Source: Vulcanisaeta distributa JCM 11213 (GTDB lineage: Archaea; Thermoproteota; Thermoprotei; Thermoproteales; Thermocladiaceae). Taken from it: DNA of 24,762 bases. Below the pieces are notes generated by a model. It made no database searches and was not told where the DNA came from. It saw only the letters and a list, made by a program, of their open reading frames with translations. Each line of letters starts with the position of its first letter. Positions within the stretch are counted from its first letter, which is position 1. A program made the position numbers and the translations under genes. Location of the stretch: the NCBI GenBank assembly GCA_001316125.1, contig BBCS01000018.1, positions 1-24,762 on the forward strand, read 5' to 3'. Below, one piece after another: positions 7,995-17,560 of the stretch.

Positions 7995-8678
7995 AGCCTC
8001 GCCAATATCCTGCCAGGGCTCGTTAAGGAGAAGCACCTGTGTCTCAAACCGCCTGAGCTGATCACGAGCCCTTATCCTCAAGCTCGTATAATTGCCTCCT
8101 AACCGTTGATGGGTCCTTATCGAGCCTCTCAGCCACCTCATCAACCCAGCGCATCTACCCGAGCCCTCAAACTCATGAAGTGCCCTCAACACGTTGATCA
8201 AACCCTCACTCAGTTCAACCACGTTAAATGCACTTAGGGTCTCCGTCAGGTCTAGATAATCGACTAGGTTCTCCGAAACAACGAATAACCTGACCTCCTT
8301 ATTAATTACCACCCTGAGCATTGCCGTTACCAACGGAGAGACCGCAGAGAGGGCCCTAACACCGCCGGTAATCGCGATCACTACCGATTCGTAGTCATTA
8401 GCGTACTTCATGATCGCATCAAACACACTAATTACTAAGTTAGTCGGGTCGCTTGTACTTATGTACTCAAGCATTACCCTCAACTCCCCCCCAATCCTCC
8501 TTAGGAAATCGCCCAGGTCCCTCAACGCCTTTTCGGATTTTGACCTCTCATCCCCCCCACCCGACTGCTCAGGTATTAATGCCAGGACCGCATCACCACC
8601 ACCAATACCCACCCTAACCAGGAACCTCACTACATAATCCACTTGAAAGCCCAGCGGGATTACGTAGAGCCTAGGCAC
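7958..8678 (-). CDS. csa3: Csa3, CARF-domain winged-helix regulator (two frameshifts)
   Basis: Csa3 proteins are CRISPR transcription regulators with an N-terminal CARF (ligand-binding Rossmann) domain and a C-terminal winged helix. The N-terminus (MPRLYVIPLGFQVDYVVRFL) and AITGGVRALSAVSPLV, the CARF loop, fit well. After residue 160 or so, joined frames give LDEVAERLDKDPSTVRRQL, YELEDKGLVISSGG and LRHRCFSLTSPGRILARL, a classic wHTH and wing. The frame breaks near 8141 (one base missing) and at 8069-8071 (four G on the coding strand restore EDKGLVI). The real stop is then at 7958-7960; the frame open to 7836 is a by-product. Start is GTG at 8676-8678 with a TATA box upstream. It is divergent from csa5, a good position to control it. 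Confidence 0.88.
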
Positions 8679-8698
8679 GGTACTATGCGCATTAACGG

Positions 8699-8706
8699 GT
8701 TAAAAT
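8699..8706 (-). promoter_or_regulatory. TATA-like box of csa3
   Basis: On the minus strand this reads ATTTTAAC, centred about 25 bp before the GTG start of csa3, as for a leaderless transcript. The 174-bp gap 8679-8852 holds divergent promoters and no gene. Confidence 0.5.
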
Positions 8707-8785
8707 GCATTGTCTCATGCACACAACACATGCGGTTACGGCTCGCGACTTAATTGCTCATTAGGTTTTTTCCTTGCATGATCAC

Positions 8786-8812
8786 GTGAACACAGCCTTG
8801 GTGTTAATTCAC
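8786..8812. promoter_or_regulatory. Imperfect inverted repeat, candidate operator
   Basis: GTGAACAC at 8786-8793 faces GTGTTAATTCAC at 8801-8812. AACAC and GTGTT pair around a 7-base spacer, and GTGAA pairs with TTCAC at the outside. It ends 9 bp upstream of the csa5 TATA box, between csa3 and the interference operon. A Csa3 site is the natural guess, from position only. Confidence 0.4.
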
Positions 8813-8821
8813 AACAGCCAT

Positions 8822-8829
8822 GTTTAAAT
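8822..8829 (+). promoter_or_regulatory. TATA box of the csa5 interference operon
   Basis: TTTAAATA centred about 27 bp before the ATG at 8853, typical of a leaderless archaeal mRNA starting at the first codon. Confidence 0.7.
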
Positions 8830-8852
8830 AAGAGTCCAGAAGCCAGTAAGCA

Positions 8853-9299
8853 ATGGCTGTAGCACAATCGGAGAGTCAGGATTTACGTAATAAGTTCCCT
8901 GGCATCATTAGCCTACTCAGGTTCTTTAAGAGATCAAACCAATTATACATGGTTGATAGATTCGCAAACGCCCCCAGACTCGCACACGGCACTTGAGATA
9001 ATTCGTGAAATGGAGGCTATAGTGCTTAGGTTAACGCCAACCACGGTTACGATAGAGGGTAAGGAGCATAAGAACATATGCTTACACGACACTATTAGGG
9101 AGAGTGAGGCTGAGTTATATAGGCGTTTAGGCGCCATAGTTGGTAAAGACGTTAATGGCAACCTGGTATATGCTATACCATGCCAGAACTCCCTAGGGAA
9201 GGTGAACTTGAGGAGCTAAGGAAGGAAATGGATAGCTATAAATTAAAGCCCGCTGAATTGGCAGCATTAGCCTTAGCAAGGAGAGCCAAGGGGGGGTGA
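8853..9299 (+). CDS. csa5: Csa5, type I-A Cascade small subunit (two frameshifts)
   Basis: Csa5 is the small helical subunit of the type I-A effector complex. Joined frames give about 148 residues: MAVAQSESQDLRNKFPGI, then LLRFF, VDRFANAPDSHTALEIIREM, a central acidic-basic region, and a C-terminal helix KPAELAALALARRAK. The frame breaks at C5 8971-8975 (four C restore ANAPDSHTAL) and at G3 9196-9198 (four G restore LGEGELEELRKEM). Size, position as first gene before csa2, and helix content fit Csa5. It ends with TGA at 9297-9299, and csa2 starts on its last base. A G7 run precedes the stop. Confidence 0.8.
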
Positions 9300-10401
9300 T
9301 GGGCGTGGGCGTCTACGCAAGCTTCTCCTTCAGAATACTGGTGGATGCTGAGGCCATGAATGCGGTTGAGACGATGGGGGGGAACATTATAAGGCATAGG
9401 AAGGCCACAATAATCGTACCCAGGGGGGGCAGTGGGCACCAGGTATTCACAGTGCCGGCAATATCAGGCGAGGCGATTAGGCACGGTTACCAGCTTAAAC
9501 TAGCCCAACTGGCCAAGGTTAGGAACATTAATGTGTGTAAGTTCTGTGAGCAGGGCGAATTCATCAAACATGGTATTGAAGATCTCATAGAAGAAAATCT
9601 CCATAAAACATTGAGTGATAATAATATTAGTCTCCGTGATAAGGAGTACGCCATTATTGAATCATGCGCCGTTGAGGATATTGCAGGCTTCTTAGTACCC
9701 ATGAAGAATGTCCAGATAAAGAGGACTAGCAAGGTTGAGGTAAGCTACATGATACCGGCCATTGAGGATTTGAAATACGGCCTAGATACGCAATTCCACG
9801 TTAGGCACGCCCCCCCCAGACGCAGCAGGCTTATGGCCAGCAGCAGGGCAGGGGGCTCAACCACAGTCAATATACTACATTGAGTCAGCCAGCGCCATAT
9901 ACACGTTCACTGTTAACATTGACCTAACGGGCATTGGACAGGTCTCGAACTGCATATACAAAGAGGGCGATAAGATCAAGGTAGATTGTAATAAGGCGCT
10001 AAACCCTGAGGAGAGGGTTAAGCGTGTTGAGCTTGCTCTAGACGCGTTGGCTGAGTTAGTTAAGAATGGCCCCCCCATAGGTGGGCATCATAGTAGCTAT
10101 AACCCACACTGGATGCCTGGAAGCGCTGTGGCGTTGATAACTAGGCCAATACCCACGGTGGCGTATCCAGGGCATTACAGCAACTTCATAGTTAAGACCC
10201 GTGAATTAGCCGAGGGTAATAAGGCAATAGTGGGGGGGGAAGGCTACGACTATGCATTAGTAGCGTTTAAGGATGGTAAAGTGGACCCAGGGGGTAAATG
10301 TGGAGGGTATCGGCACGGTTAAGGGCTCCATAACGGACTTCTTCAAGGAAGTTAAGGAAAGGGCATTACAGTGGGTCAAGGAGGAATTAGGTGTTAAGTA
10401 A
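9299..10401 (+). CDS. csa2: Csa2/Cas7, type I-A backbone protein (two frameshifts)
   Basis: Csa2 (Cas7, DevR family) forms the helical backbone that coats the crRNA spacer in the I-A Cascade. The start MGVGVYASFSFRILVDAEAM and NIIRHRKATIIVP lead into VPAISGEAIRHGYQ, a hallmark of this family; later come FHVRHAP and IYYIESASAIYTFTVNIDL. About 367 residues when joined. The frame breaks at C8 9810-9817 (four or seven C restore RHAPDAAGLWPAAGQ) and at G5 10290-10294 (four G restore DPGVNVEGIGTVKGSI). The corrected C-terminus runs to KEELGVK and TAA at 10399-10401. The start ATG overlaps the csa5 stop by one base. Confidence 0.93.
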
Positions 10402-10407
10402 GGTGAT
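10401..10407 (+). promoter_or_regulatory. Shine-Dalgarno site of cas5
   Basis: AGGTGAT, a full match to the archaeal 16S tail complement, ends 7 bases before the ATG at 10415. It sits on top of another ATG (10406) and so favours 10415 as the start of cas5. Confidence 0.6.
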
Positions 10408-10414
10408 GCGGTTA

Positions 10415-11310
10415 ATGGCCCTTAAAATGGCGATTGCTGAAATGCTTCTTCACTGGGGGCTACTGGGTAAGGTACCCATACGCAAGCGCCAGGCAGGACA
10501 CATACGTAATACCGCAGCCATCCACGCTAGTCGGCATGCTTATAAACGGCCTGTCAAGGGCGTTAAACGGGCTGTGTGGATTAAAGACGCCTGAGGTTGT
10601 TAAGGCAGGTGACGGTTACCTGGTGCCCATGGTTAAGGTATTCCTACCGTCAATCAGGCAGGTCTACTTCAGGGTGCTTGAGGGCTGGGGGGGCTTCAGG
10701 GTGATGGACATTACTAGGCACTTCCAGGGGGGGCCCTACATAAGGTCGAGCGATCTTAACGACCCAAGCCAATGGTTCGCCGTCAGGGTGACGGGCAAGG
10801 TTTACGCGCCGTCCATGAGGGTTGAGACTGCGTACCTAGTAAACATGGATGAGTTCAGGAAGGCCTTAAGCGCATTGGGCTGTAGCGTAGAGCTGCATAG
10901 GGCCTTAGTGGCTGGGTTGCTTTCAGTATCTAGAATAGGGCCTGTTGAGGGATTGGTGACTGTTAATAATGTTAAGGTGGCTGATGTGGAGGAGGTTGAT
11001 GTTAAGGAGCCTGGCAGGTTGATGAATGAGCCATGCCCATACTTCGAAATCCCAGAGGAATATACAGGAAAGTTGGAGAACCTCAGCGAAGTGACCATCG
11101 CCAGGTTCTGGGATTGGAGGAGTATGGACTTTTGGACGGATAAGAGGGAACCCTCAGGAACCATAACCTACCTAATACCCCCTCAGGAGAAGCTACATAG
11201 ACGGTGGCCTAATACCACCATTCACAAGATGCCCACTCCTAAGAAACATAGTTACGAAAATATACCTGGTGAGGACTAATGGGCATGAGTACACCTACCC
11301 TAAGGCTTAA
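10415..11310 (+). CDS. cas5: Cas5, type I-A RAMP subunit (two frameshifts)
   Basis: Cas5 caps the 5' handle of the crRNA in Cascade. The N-terminus MALKMAIAEMLLHWGYWVRY continues into the Cas5 signature YASARQDTYVIPQPSTLVGM, and the centre has RVETAYLV and SRIGPVEGLVTV. The frame breaks at G5 10455-10459 (four G give HWGYW) and at C5 11178-11182 (four C give YLIPLRRSYIDGGLIPPF). The corrected tail then ends RTNGHEYTYPKA at TAA 11308-11310 rather than at 11279. About 298 residues. The tail overlaps the start of cas8a2. The start is chosen for its Shine-Dalgarno site; ATG 10406 is possible. Confidence 0.87.
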
Positions 11311-12541
11311 CGACCTACCACCAATATTCGCAAGCAAGTTACTCTATACGCTATTCAGCCACTTCATAGGGAGGGGGGGCCTTGAGTATGATGAGGCCAC
11401 TAACACCATAAAGTGCGTGGACTGCAGTAGATTCATTAACGAGTTGAGGAACTACGTTAACTCTGACGAGTTTAATAACGTAATGACTAGGTATTTCCAA
11501 TTGATTGATCATATAAGCGCAGGCAATTGCCTAGGGACTAGTTGGGGTAGGGTTCAGGACTTTGTCAGGCAGGTGCTTAATAATATACAATCACCAAGTA
11601 GTATATTTAAGGAGTTAGGCGCTGTAAATGTTCAGTTAGGTGGAAATCATATCAGGATTACATGGGGTACTGGTAGCTTTCTGAGCTTTAGAGTAACGCC
11701 ACCCATAGTGGTTAGTGTAGATTACATGGAGGCATCGAGGAAATTCATGCCAATGCCCCCTTATCTTAAGGAGGGATAATGTTGAGAACATACCTAATGA
11801 TGTTATTAGTGGGTCGTATAAGGCCATTGAGGTAAGCTGCCTGGTTTACGCATTGATCGCGATTGGGTACTCACTCTCCATAATCACACGCTTTCAGGAT
11901 ATAGATACATACCTGAGGCGCATGAAATTCTTGAAAATGCGTACAAAAAGGACACGCTTTCAGGATACAGGTACATACGTATTCCTGATACCATTAACAC
12001 TTGATAGAGAACTTATTGAACGCCTAAGAGTCGCTAATGTTAGGGGAACTCTCGAAGAAGTATTAACCAGGATTAATATCAACATCGTAGAGGATCATTT
12101 AATGAATTTATTGATACTCTCTACAGTAAGATCAAGAAGTGGTGCTGCTGAATTGGCGGTGCTTAAGCGTGGTGATAAAAGAAATGTTATGTCTAAGGCT
12201 GAGATTGTCGTTGACTTATCTATGTATACGCCGCTGGTGGAATCATTACTGACGTATGATCCTGGGGGCTCATTTACGAGACTGGTGGCTACCGTAATTA
12301 GAGATGAACAGTCTGATGATCAGGCTAGGAAGGATATTTCAGGCAGGTTTTCAGATGTCTTGAGGAGGCTATTATTCGTAGCATCTAATACGGGTAATGT
12401 TGAGATGCATGCATATGAGGCTTTGAGGATACTTGACTCAATAAACCCGGTGACCTCGATGGCGTCTACATGTGGGGGGGCCTTGAGCGGTTGCCTGAAA
12501 TAATAATCAATACCCTCGAGTTGGGTAAATTAATGTTCTAG
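11279..12541 (+). CDS. csa4: Csa4/Cas8a2, probable type I-A large subunit (frameshifted)
   Basis: This gene holds the cas8a2 place between cas5 and cas3'. Cas8a2 is the Cascade large subunit thought to read the PAM. The joined product is about 420 residues, starting MGMSTPTLRLNDLPPIFASK (ATG 11285 is also possible). The middle includes ENIPNDVISGSYKAIEVSCL and the end reads MWGGLERLPEIIINTLELG. The frame breaks at G3 11773-11775 and A3 12443-12445, each restored by a fourth base. Between about 11880 and 12000 two frames are plausible and a 27-bp direct repeat occurs, so that part of the protein is unreliable. The large subunits diverge strongly, so the name rests on context, size and overall look more than on motifs. 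Confidence 0.72.
11886..11978 (+). repeat. Direct repeat inside cas8a2
   Basis: Positions 11886-11912 and 11952-11978 match at 25 of 27 bases, offset by 66 bp (22 codons). In the main frame each encodes TRFQD..TY; in an alternative open frame each encodes TLSGYRYI. The intervening 39 bases are not repeated. Confidence 0.7.
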
Positions 12542-12556
12542 GGGGGGTGGTTATTG

Positions 12557-14454
12557 ATGGTTCTCCGCGACTATGTTCTTAAGGGTATGAGGGAGGTTTA
12601 TGGCAGTGTTAGGCCTGGCATAGTTAAGCTGGTGGAGGGTGTTGATAATGTTCTTGATGGCGGGTTACTGATAGTTAGGCTACCCACAGGCTATGGCAAG
12701 TCAACCGTCACCAGGTTTATAATGCCGGCCATTAAGAGCATGGGTAGTGGGTACGGTATTAGCAGGGTTATTCACGTGCTACCCCCTTAGGAGCATTATA
12801 GAGGACCTATATACTAAAACAGTTAAGGACTATGAGAAGCATGGCGTCATTCTAAGCGTCTCTAGGGATGACGTGGCCTACCAGGCGTCGCTCATGATTG
12901 ATGAGGGGGGGCGTAAGGATGAGCTATTCCTAACGCCGTTAATATACACGACGCTTGACAGCTACATGCTGAACTTCACGAAGGCTACACCTTACAGGAC
13001 TAGGTACGCGTCCTTTGAGGCGGCTAGGGCGGCCATATACACGTCAATAACCTTCTTCGACGAGGCGCACCTGTTCGCTGAGGTTAATGAGGCTAAGGCA
13101 TACACATCGCTAGTGACTGCGATTAGTAGCCTACTTAGGGCTAAGCTACCAGTAGTCGTCATGACCGCCACAGTGCCTGACAGTCTAGTGGCCAGGCTGA
13201 TAAACGACACATCCCCCCTCAAGGTGCATAGTGGTGACTATGGATAAGGCCTCCAAGGGCCCTGGCAATATCATGGGCTGTAGGAACGTGGTATTCTTCG
13301 ACGACGGCTACAGGACGGGGGGGCAGGTCGATACAGAGATTGTTGATGTTGAGGGTGATGGTGTTGATAAGGTGGTGGATCTGGCCATTGAGTTAGTTAA
13401 AGGTGGTAAGAGGGTTCTGGTGGTTAGGAATACAGTCAAGCTAGCCATAAGCACATACATTAAGCTTAGGGAGAGGTTACCCAACGGCGTTAACGTAGGC
13501 CTACTGCACGGGAGGTTAACCCACGGGGGGGATAGGGAGAGGGTGATGGATATGTTGGGGGGGAAATTAGACGTACTCGTGGCGACGCAGGTTATCGAAG
13601 CTGGAGTTGACCTAGACTACGACGCCTTAATAACCGACGCAGCCCCACTTGCCCAACTGGTCCAGAGGGTGGGGGGGAGGATTTGTAGGAAACGCCCAGA
13701 GTGTAGGGGGGGTGAGGCCTACATATTGAAGGGTAGTGATGAATACTACGATAAGGCCGTTAGGGGGGGAGTTTACGACGTGGACCTAGTCAAGGGGGGG
13801 ACAATAAACGTCATTAGCGGCATTAAAGACGTTGACTGGAAGGTCCCAGATTCAACAAATAGTCAATCGTATCTTAACCTGCTTAACAAGGTCTATAGCC
13901 AATACTACGGCGGCCTGGAAATAGACCATGACTTAAGGGACGCATTAACGGCACTCGATAGCATCGTCACCATGCATAGGTCAGACGCAGAAAATGTATT
14001 GAATAAGCTATGCAGTTTCGTGAGGGAGAGCCAAATGGTGACGCTAATCGTTAATCACCAAGTTTGCTTAAGCCAAGGGGATAGCACCAATGTTATGCAT
14101 TGCCTTGAGGAGAATTCCATAAGCCTAGACCTAGACTACTTAAATAGGAGGATAAACAATAAGAGGTATCTTTATGAGGAGCTATTCAACATAGAGTATG
14201 GCTACGTTAAGGTCATAGCCCTAGTGAATAAGGAGATTAAAGAAGTATCAATACCCCTGGACAGGTTAACCTACGGCGGTAAGCTAAGCTGCAGTAAATT
14301 CAATAGACTCGACGTTATCCTATACACCGCGGTTAAGAAGGGCGAATTAACCGACGCCGAAGACGCGGCTATTCATGTAGTGGCCCTGGGTATTGAGACG
14401 AGGCCAGGTGCGTACCGTGATGAACTGGGCCTTAACGTGGATGTGGGTGGTTAG
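12557..14454 (+). CDS. cas3': Cas3' superfamily 2 helicase (frameshifted)
   Basis: Cas3' is the DNA helicase half of the split Cas3 of type I-A. It acts with the HD nuclease encoded next to it on DNA bound by Cascade. The joined product is about 632 residues. Motif I is PTGYGKS (residues 43-49), motif II FFDEAH, motif III MTATVP, then LLHGRLTHG, motif V ATQVIEAGVDLDYD, and motif VI QRVGGRICRK. The frame breaks at C5 12782-12786 (four C give VLPLRSIIEDLY) and near 13240. Many G7 runs each add a Gly in frame. The one in motif VI turns the near-invariant QRxGR into QRxGGR, which should damage ATP hydrolysis if real. The ATG lies 15 bases after the cas8a2 stop. Confidence 0.93.
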
Positions 14455-14456
14455 GC

Positions 14457-15193
14457 ATGCTAGCCTGGTGCAGACACGACCTGATTCAACACCTCAGGAA
14501 CGTCTACACGCTGGTGGCAGACCCCAATAGCTATGAGTATAGTAATAGGGTGAGGGTTGATGCACTTAAGAGGGAGGTTGACGCAGTGGCAACACGCCTA
14601 TCTAAAATATTGAACATGAATGAGGAGAGGGTTAAGGAGGCTCTCGCCGTATCAGCCTACCTGCATGACGTAGGTAAGGCGATAGGATACTACCAACACA
14701 TCCTACAGAGCAGATGCGGCATAGATGAGGGGGAGGATATCGTTAAAGGGGGCATGAGTTAGTATCCATGTGGGTCGCATACCATGTCCTTGAGGACGTG
14801 AGACCTAGGGAGCCATTCCTAGCCGGCATAGCTTTACACCACAGCGCAAGGAGGAGTCTCGATGAAGCATACATAGGTCTAGTGAGGAACTTAGTGATAA
14901 CGCACAACGACGTAGACGGCATAGTCAATGTACTTAAGGAGTTGAATAATTTAAGCAATGTTAAATTAGACCTGGACTACATCAGAGCCTGGCTTCACCA
15001 AGACATCGACCACCTCATTAAATTCAAGATAAGCGACTATTTAAGAGGGCTCGCAAACGAAAATACAAGTAAGTACGGTGAATTAGTAACATACGTAATC
15101 TCGATAGTTGATGACATAGACTCGTACATTAACCGTAAAGAATTCACACCAATAGTCATACGCAGATTCATAATAAATTCATCTTTTAAGTAA
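14457..15193 (+). CDS. cas3'': Cas3'' HD nuclease (one frameshift)
   Basis: Cas3'' is the separate HD-family metal-dependent nuclease that cuts target DNA in type I-A. The joined product is about 245 residues. An N-terminal CRHDLIQHLRNV carries the first His; the HD pair is in AYLHDVGKAIGYY (His70-Asp71); KGHELVSMWVAYHV and AGIALHHSARR supply further metal-binding His. The frame breaks at G5 14748-14752, and four G restore KGHELVSM. The ATG follows the cas3' stop by two bases, so the two are co-translated. It is the last gene of the operon, and its stop lies 22 bp from the end of a convergent gene. Confidence 0.92.
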
Positions 15194-15215
15194 AGACCTT
15201 TTAATCCTACTAAAT

Positions 15216-15440
15216 CTAATTCCAACAAAGTGAAAAAAGAATTTTCATATCCTTTAGAGGCTTCTCAAGAATAGATTTTAAACACTCATTAACAAGGTTA
15301 ATTAAATCATTGCAATTATCAGCACAAATCCTGACCTTACCTTTACCTCCTAAGAAGGATGTACCTATACTTATATCTAATTCACTACATATGCTTTGAT
15401 TCTTATTATCCTTATTAATATTATTAATATTAATGGACAT
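15216..15440 (-). CDS. Small hypothetical protein downstream of the second ATPase
   Basis: A 74-residue open frame that I do not recognise. It has an Asn/Ile-rich start (MSININNINKDN), a Gly-rich turn SFLGGKGKVRICADN, and a helix DLINLVNECLKSILEKP. The strand-ADN-helix order recalls Pcc1-type small proteins, but the likeness is too weak to use. The start ATG 15440 is chosen because a TATA box (15461-15467) lies about 24 bp upstream; other ATG/GTG codons occur at 15446 and 15449. It follows the ATPase gene on the same strand after 46 bp and may act with it. Confidence 0.45.
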   Translation of the reverse strand: MSININNINKDNKNQSICSELDISIGTSFLGGKGKVRICADNCNDLINLVNECLKSILEKPLKDMKILFSLCWN

Positions 15441-15460
15441 AGACATCACCTAAAGTTTGT

Positions 15461-15467
15461 TATAAAC
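15461..15467 (-). promoter_or_regulatory. TATA box of the small gene
   Basis: Reads GTTTATA on the minus strand, centred about 24 bp before ATG 15440. It would give a leaderless transcript separate from the ATPase gene upstream. Confidence 0.5.
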
Positions 15468-15486
15468 CATGTTCCGTGTTTCGTCA

Positions 15487-16606
15487 TCAAGCTTCCCCCG
15501 CACTTACTAGCTCAAGCCTATGGTCTATGCCATGCTTCGCATATTTTCTCAATTCCTCAAGCTGGAATGTGGCTATGTACGTTGTAACAAACCTCTCTAT
15601 GAAATCCTGCGCCTCCTTATCATCCAGCTTAGTACAATAGCCTCAGGCCTATACGTCGTTATAGTTATTGTTGAGTAATTTAATGCCTCACTTAAAGTAT
15701 TGATTAGGAATCCTGAATAACTTGCTGGAATGCCGTCGAATCCATCATCTATGAAGATTAACGGCATTAGCGAATACTCGTCATGTAGTACCTTAGCCAG
15801 GGCCGTCGATGATTCTAGAATATGTTTACTTAATTCACCGAGGCTTAACCTGAGTAATGTATCTTCTTTACCTTCCCTGGTAGTGTTGATTTCGATGGGT
15901 ATGCCCGTATTTAACTCCAGTTCCTCCGAGATGTTGTATTCCTCATTGATTATTGGTGGTATCCTCGTCTTTAACAATATGGATATAGGCCTAAGCAGTG
16001 GGCAATCATTTTCAGAGGGCCAATTACTGATTAAATTATATACTTTGTTGAGATCCTTAATGTTCACTGAATATAGGGATTCCCTTAAGCTGTGTGGCCA
16101 CGATAATGTGGCTGACACCCACGAGGTTAAACCCGGTATTAAGCCTTTGGCCTGGCTTAACGTTAGTGATTCTAACCTGCCATTTTTAAGGGTTAACTCA
16201 ACACCTATACTTCCACTCACGTTGACTAGACATACGTAGGAAACATTGCCTGGGTCGTAGCCTAGGCTCCTTAAATCCTCATAGACCTGGCTACTATCGA
16301 TGCAAAGCCTAATGGTGGAGCCCCTATGTAAATCCTCATAATTCTTAAACCCCGCCCTACTAAGTATCTAATCAAGCACCTTACTGAAGTTACTGACAGC
16401 GTCACTACACTTGGGCGGTAGATCCATAGATGCTCTATATGCTTCAATGGTCATTAGGGCAGGCTCCACGTAGAGGGCCCAGGCAAGCATTGTTTTCCCA
16501 CTCCCAGGCATCCCAAGTATGAAGCTTAACCCACTGGCTCCCAATACGGGTCTCCATTAACCACCAGGCTTTTAACTGGGCCATAATTCTGGATTTCAAG
16601 TCTCAC
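15487..16606 (-). CDS. Second RecF-like P-loop ATPase (frameshifts and one in-frame stop)
   Basis: Joined frames give about 373 residues. The N-terminus NVRLEIQNYGPVKSLVV leads to VLGASGLSFILGMPGSGKTM, with Walker A GMPGSGKT. A Walker B-like strand LIFIDDGFDGIPASYSGF and a following ITTYRP come near the C-terminus, which ends in LDDKEAQDFIERF and a helix. This order mirrors the ATPase at 240-1245, so the two are probably related. The frame breaks near 16535 (four C needed, three seen) and at 15636 or so. TAG at 16368-16370 interrupts an otherwise open frame (KVLD-stop-ILSRAGF). The GTG start at 16606 is chosen from the TATA box; GTG 16618 is possible. I cannot assign a specific function, and the gene may be inactive. 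Confidence 0.65.
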
Positions 16607-16628
16607 ATTAAGCGCCACGTTGAGTCTC

Positions 16629-16635
16629 TTATAAA
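16629..16635 (-). promoter_or_regulatory. TATA box of the second ATPase gene
   Basis: The minus strand reads GTTTATAAG here, centred 26 bp before GTG 16606. The TTTAAA just upstream could instead serve GTG 16618. The gap to cas6 (16619-16714) holds these divergent promoters and no gene. Confidence 0.5.
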
Positions 16636-16714
16636 CTTTAAACCGCTTAATGAAGGCCCTGGGCCTGCCTCGTTAAGGCGTTAAGTTTTTAGCCCTTCAC
16701 CCATTTCACTTGCC

Positions 16715-17560
16715 GTGTCTTTAATCTTCACGTTTAACCTGGTGGTTAGGTCCCAGTCACCTATTATTCTCACTGGTTTTACAGGCTCCCTAGCGATGTC
16801 GATAGCCTTGAGGATTATTAACGAGGTTAGGCCGGCCTTGGTGACGAGCTCCACTCCTCTAGCTTCCCAAACCCATTTCAGTAACCCCCTTTATCCACAA
16901 TGGCAGGTTCATATACAGGGGGGGTAGCCACATAGTGCCCCCCTAATGAGGAGGCTTCATTCAGGCTTACTGTTGTTGGCGAGGATTTGGGCCTCAGCAT
17001 TGTTAATAGGCTTAATGACCCGTTTAAAGTCAATATAGGTGGTGTTGAAGCCTTAATTGAGCCTACCGGTGTTGAGGTTGTTAGGGTTGATGACCTTTGG
17101 AGGGTTGAGGGGTCTAGGTTCAGGGTCGATTTCCTGACCCCCCCTGTTAGGTTTGCTAAGAGGAGTACCATGGGTAGGAGGCGTAGGGTTAGGTTCGACT
17201 TCTGCCCGAGCATAGTTAACATACTCCTCTCAACCATAATGCACTACTCCAGGGTTGTGGGGGGGGTTGGTGAGGGTTTGAAATCATGGCCATACCTAGT
17301 CAGGTGGGCTACAACTACGTATACATGAGGGACCTGAGGGGGGGTAGGGTGGTAGCCACCACGCATAGTGGCTACCTCAACTGGGCTTCATAGGCTCAGT
17401 AGAGTTTGAGATTAAGGGTAGGAGCCAGGTTAGGGTACAGCAGCTGTGGCACCTGCTGAACTACGCCAGGTTGGTTAACGTGGGGGGGACTGGGAGGAGC
17501 CTGGGGGGGTTTGGGGGGGTGGTTAGGATAACGGCTAACCCTGCACAGGCCGCTACTTGA
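16715..17560 (+). CDS. cas6: Cas6 crRNA-processing endoribonuclease (heavily frameshifted)
   Basis: Cas6 cuts the array transcript within each repeat and leaves the 8-nt 5' tag. The joined product is about 280 residues. The N-terminal RAMP strand MSLIFTFNLVVRSQSPIILT is followed by NEEASFRLTVVGEDLGL, then VDFLTPPVRFAKR (the usual F.TP.F segment, here with one extra Pro from a C7 run), CPSIVNILLSTI, GFIGSVEFEIKG, and a C-terminal glycine loop LVNVGGTGRSLGGFGVVRI. The frame breaks between 16860 and 16945 and at G3 17306-17308 and 17383-17385, where four G restore VRWGYNYVY and NWGFIGS. It is the only Cas6 in the window and lies between the I-A and Cmr genes, so both may use it. Its end overlaps cmr3 by 8 bp, convergently. 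Confidence 0.85.
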
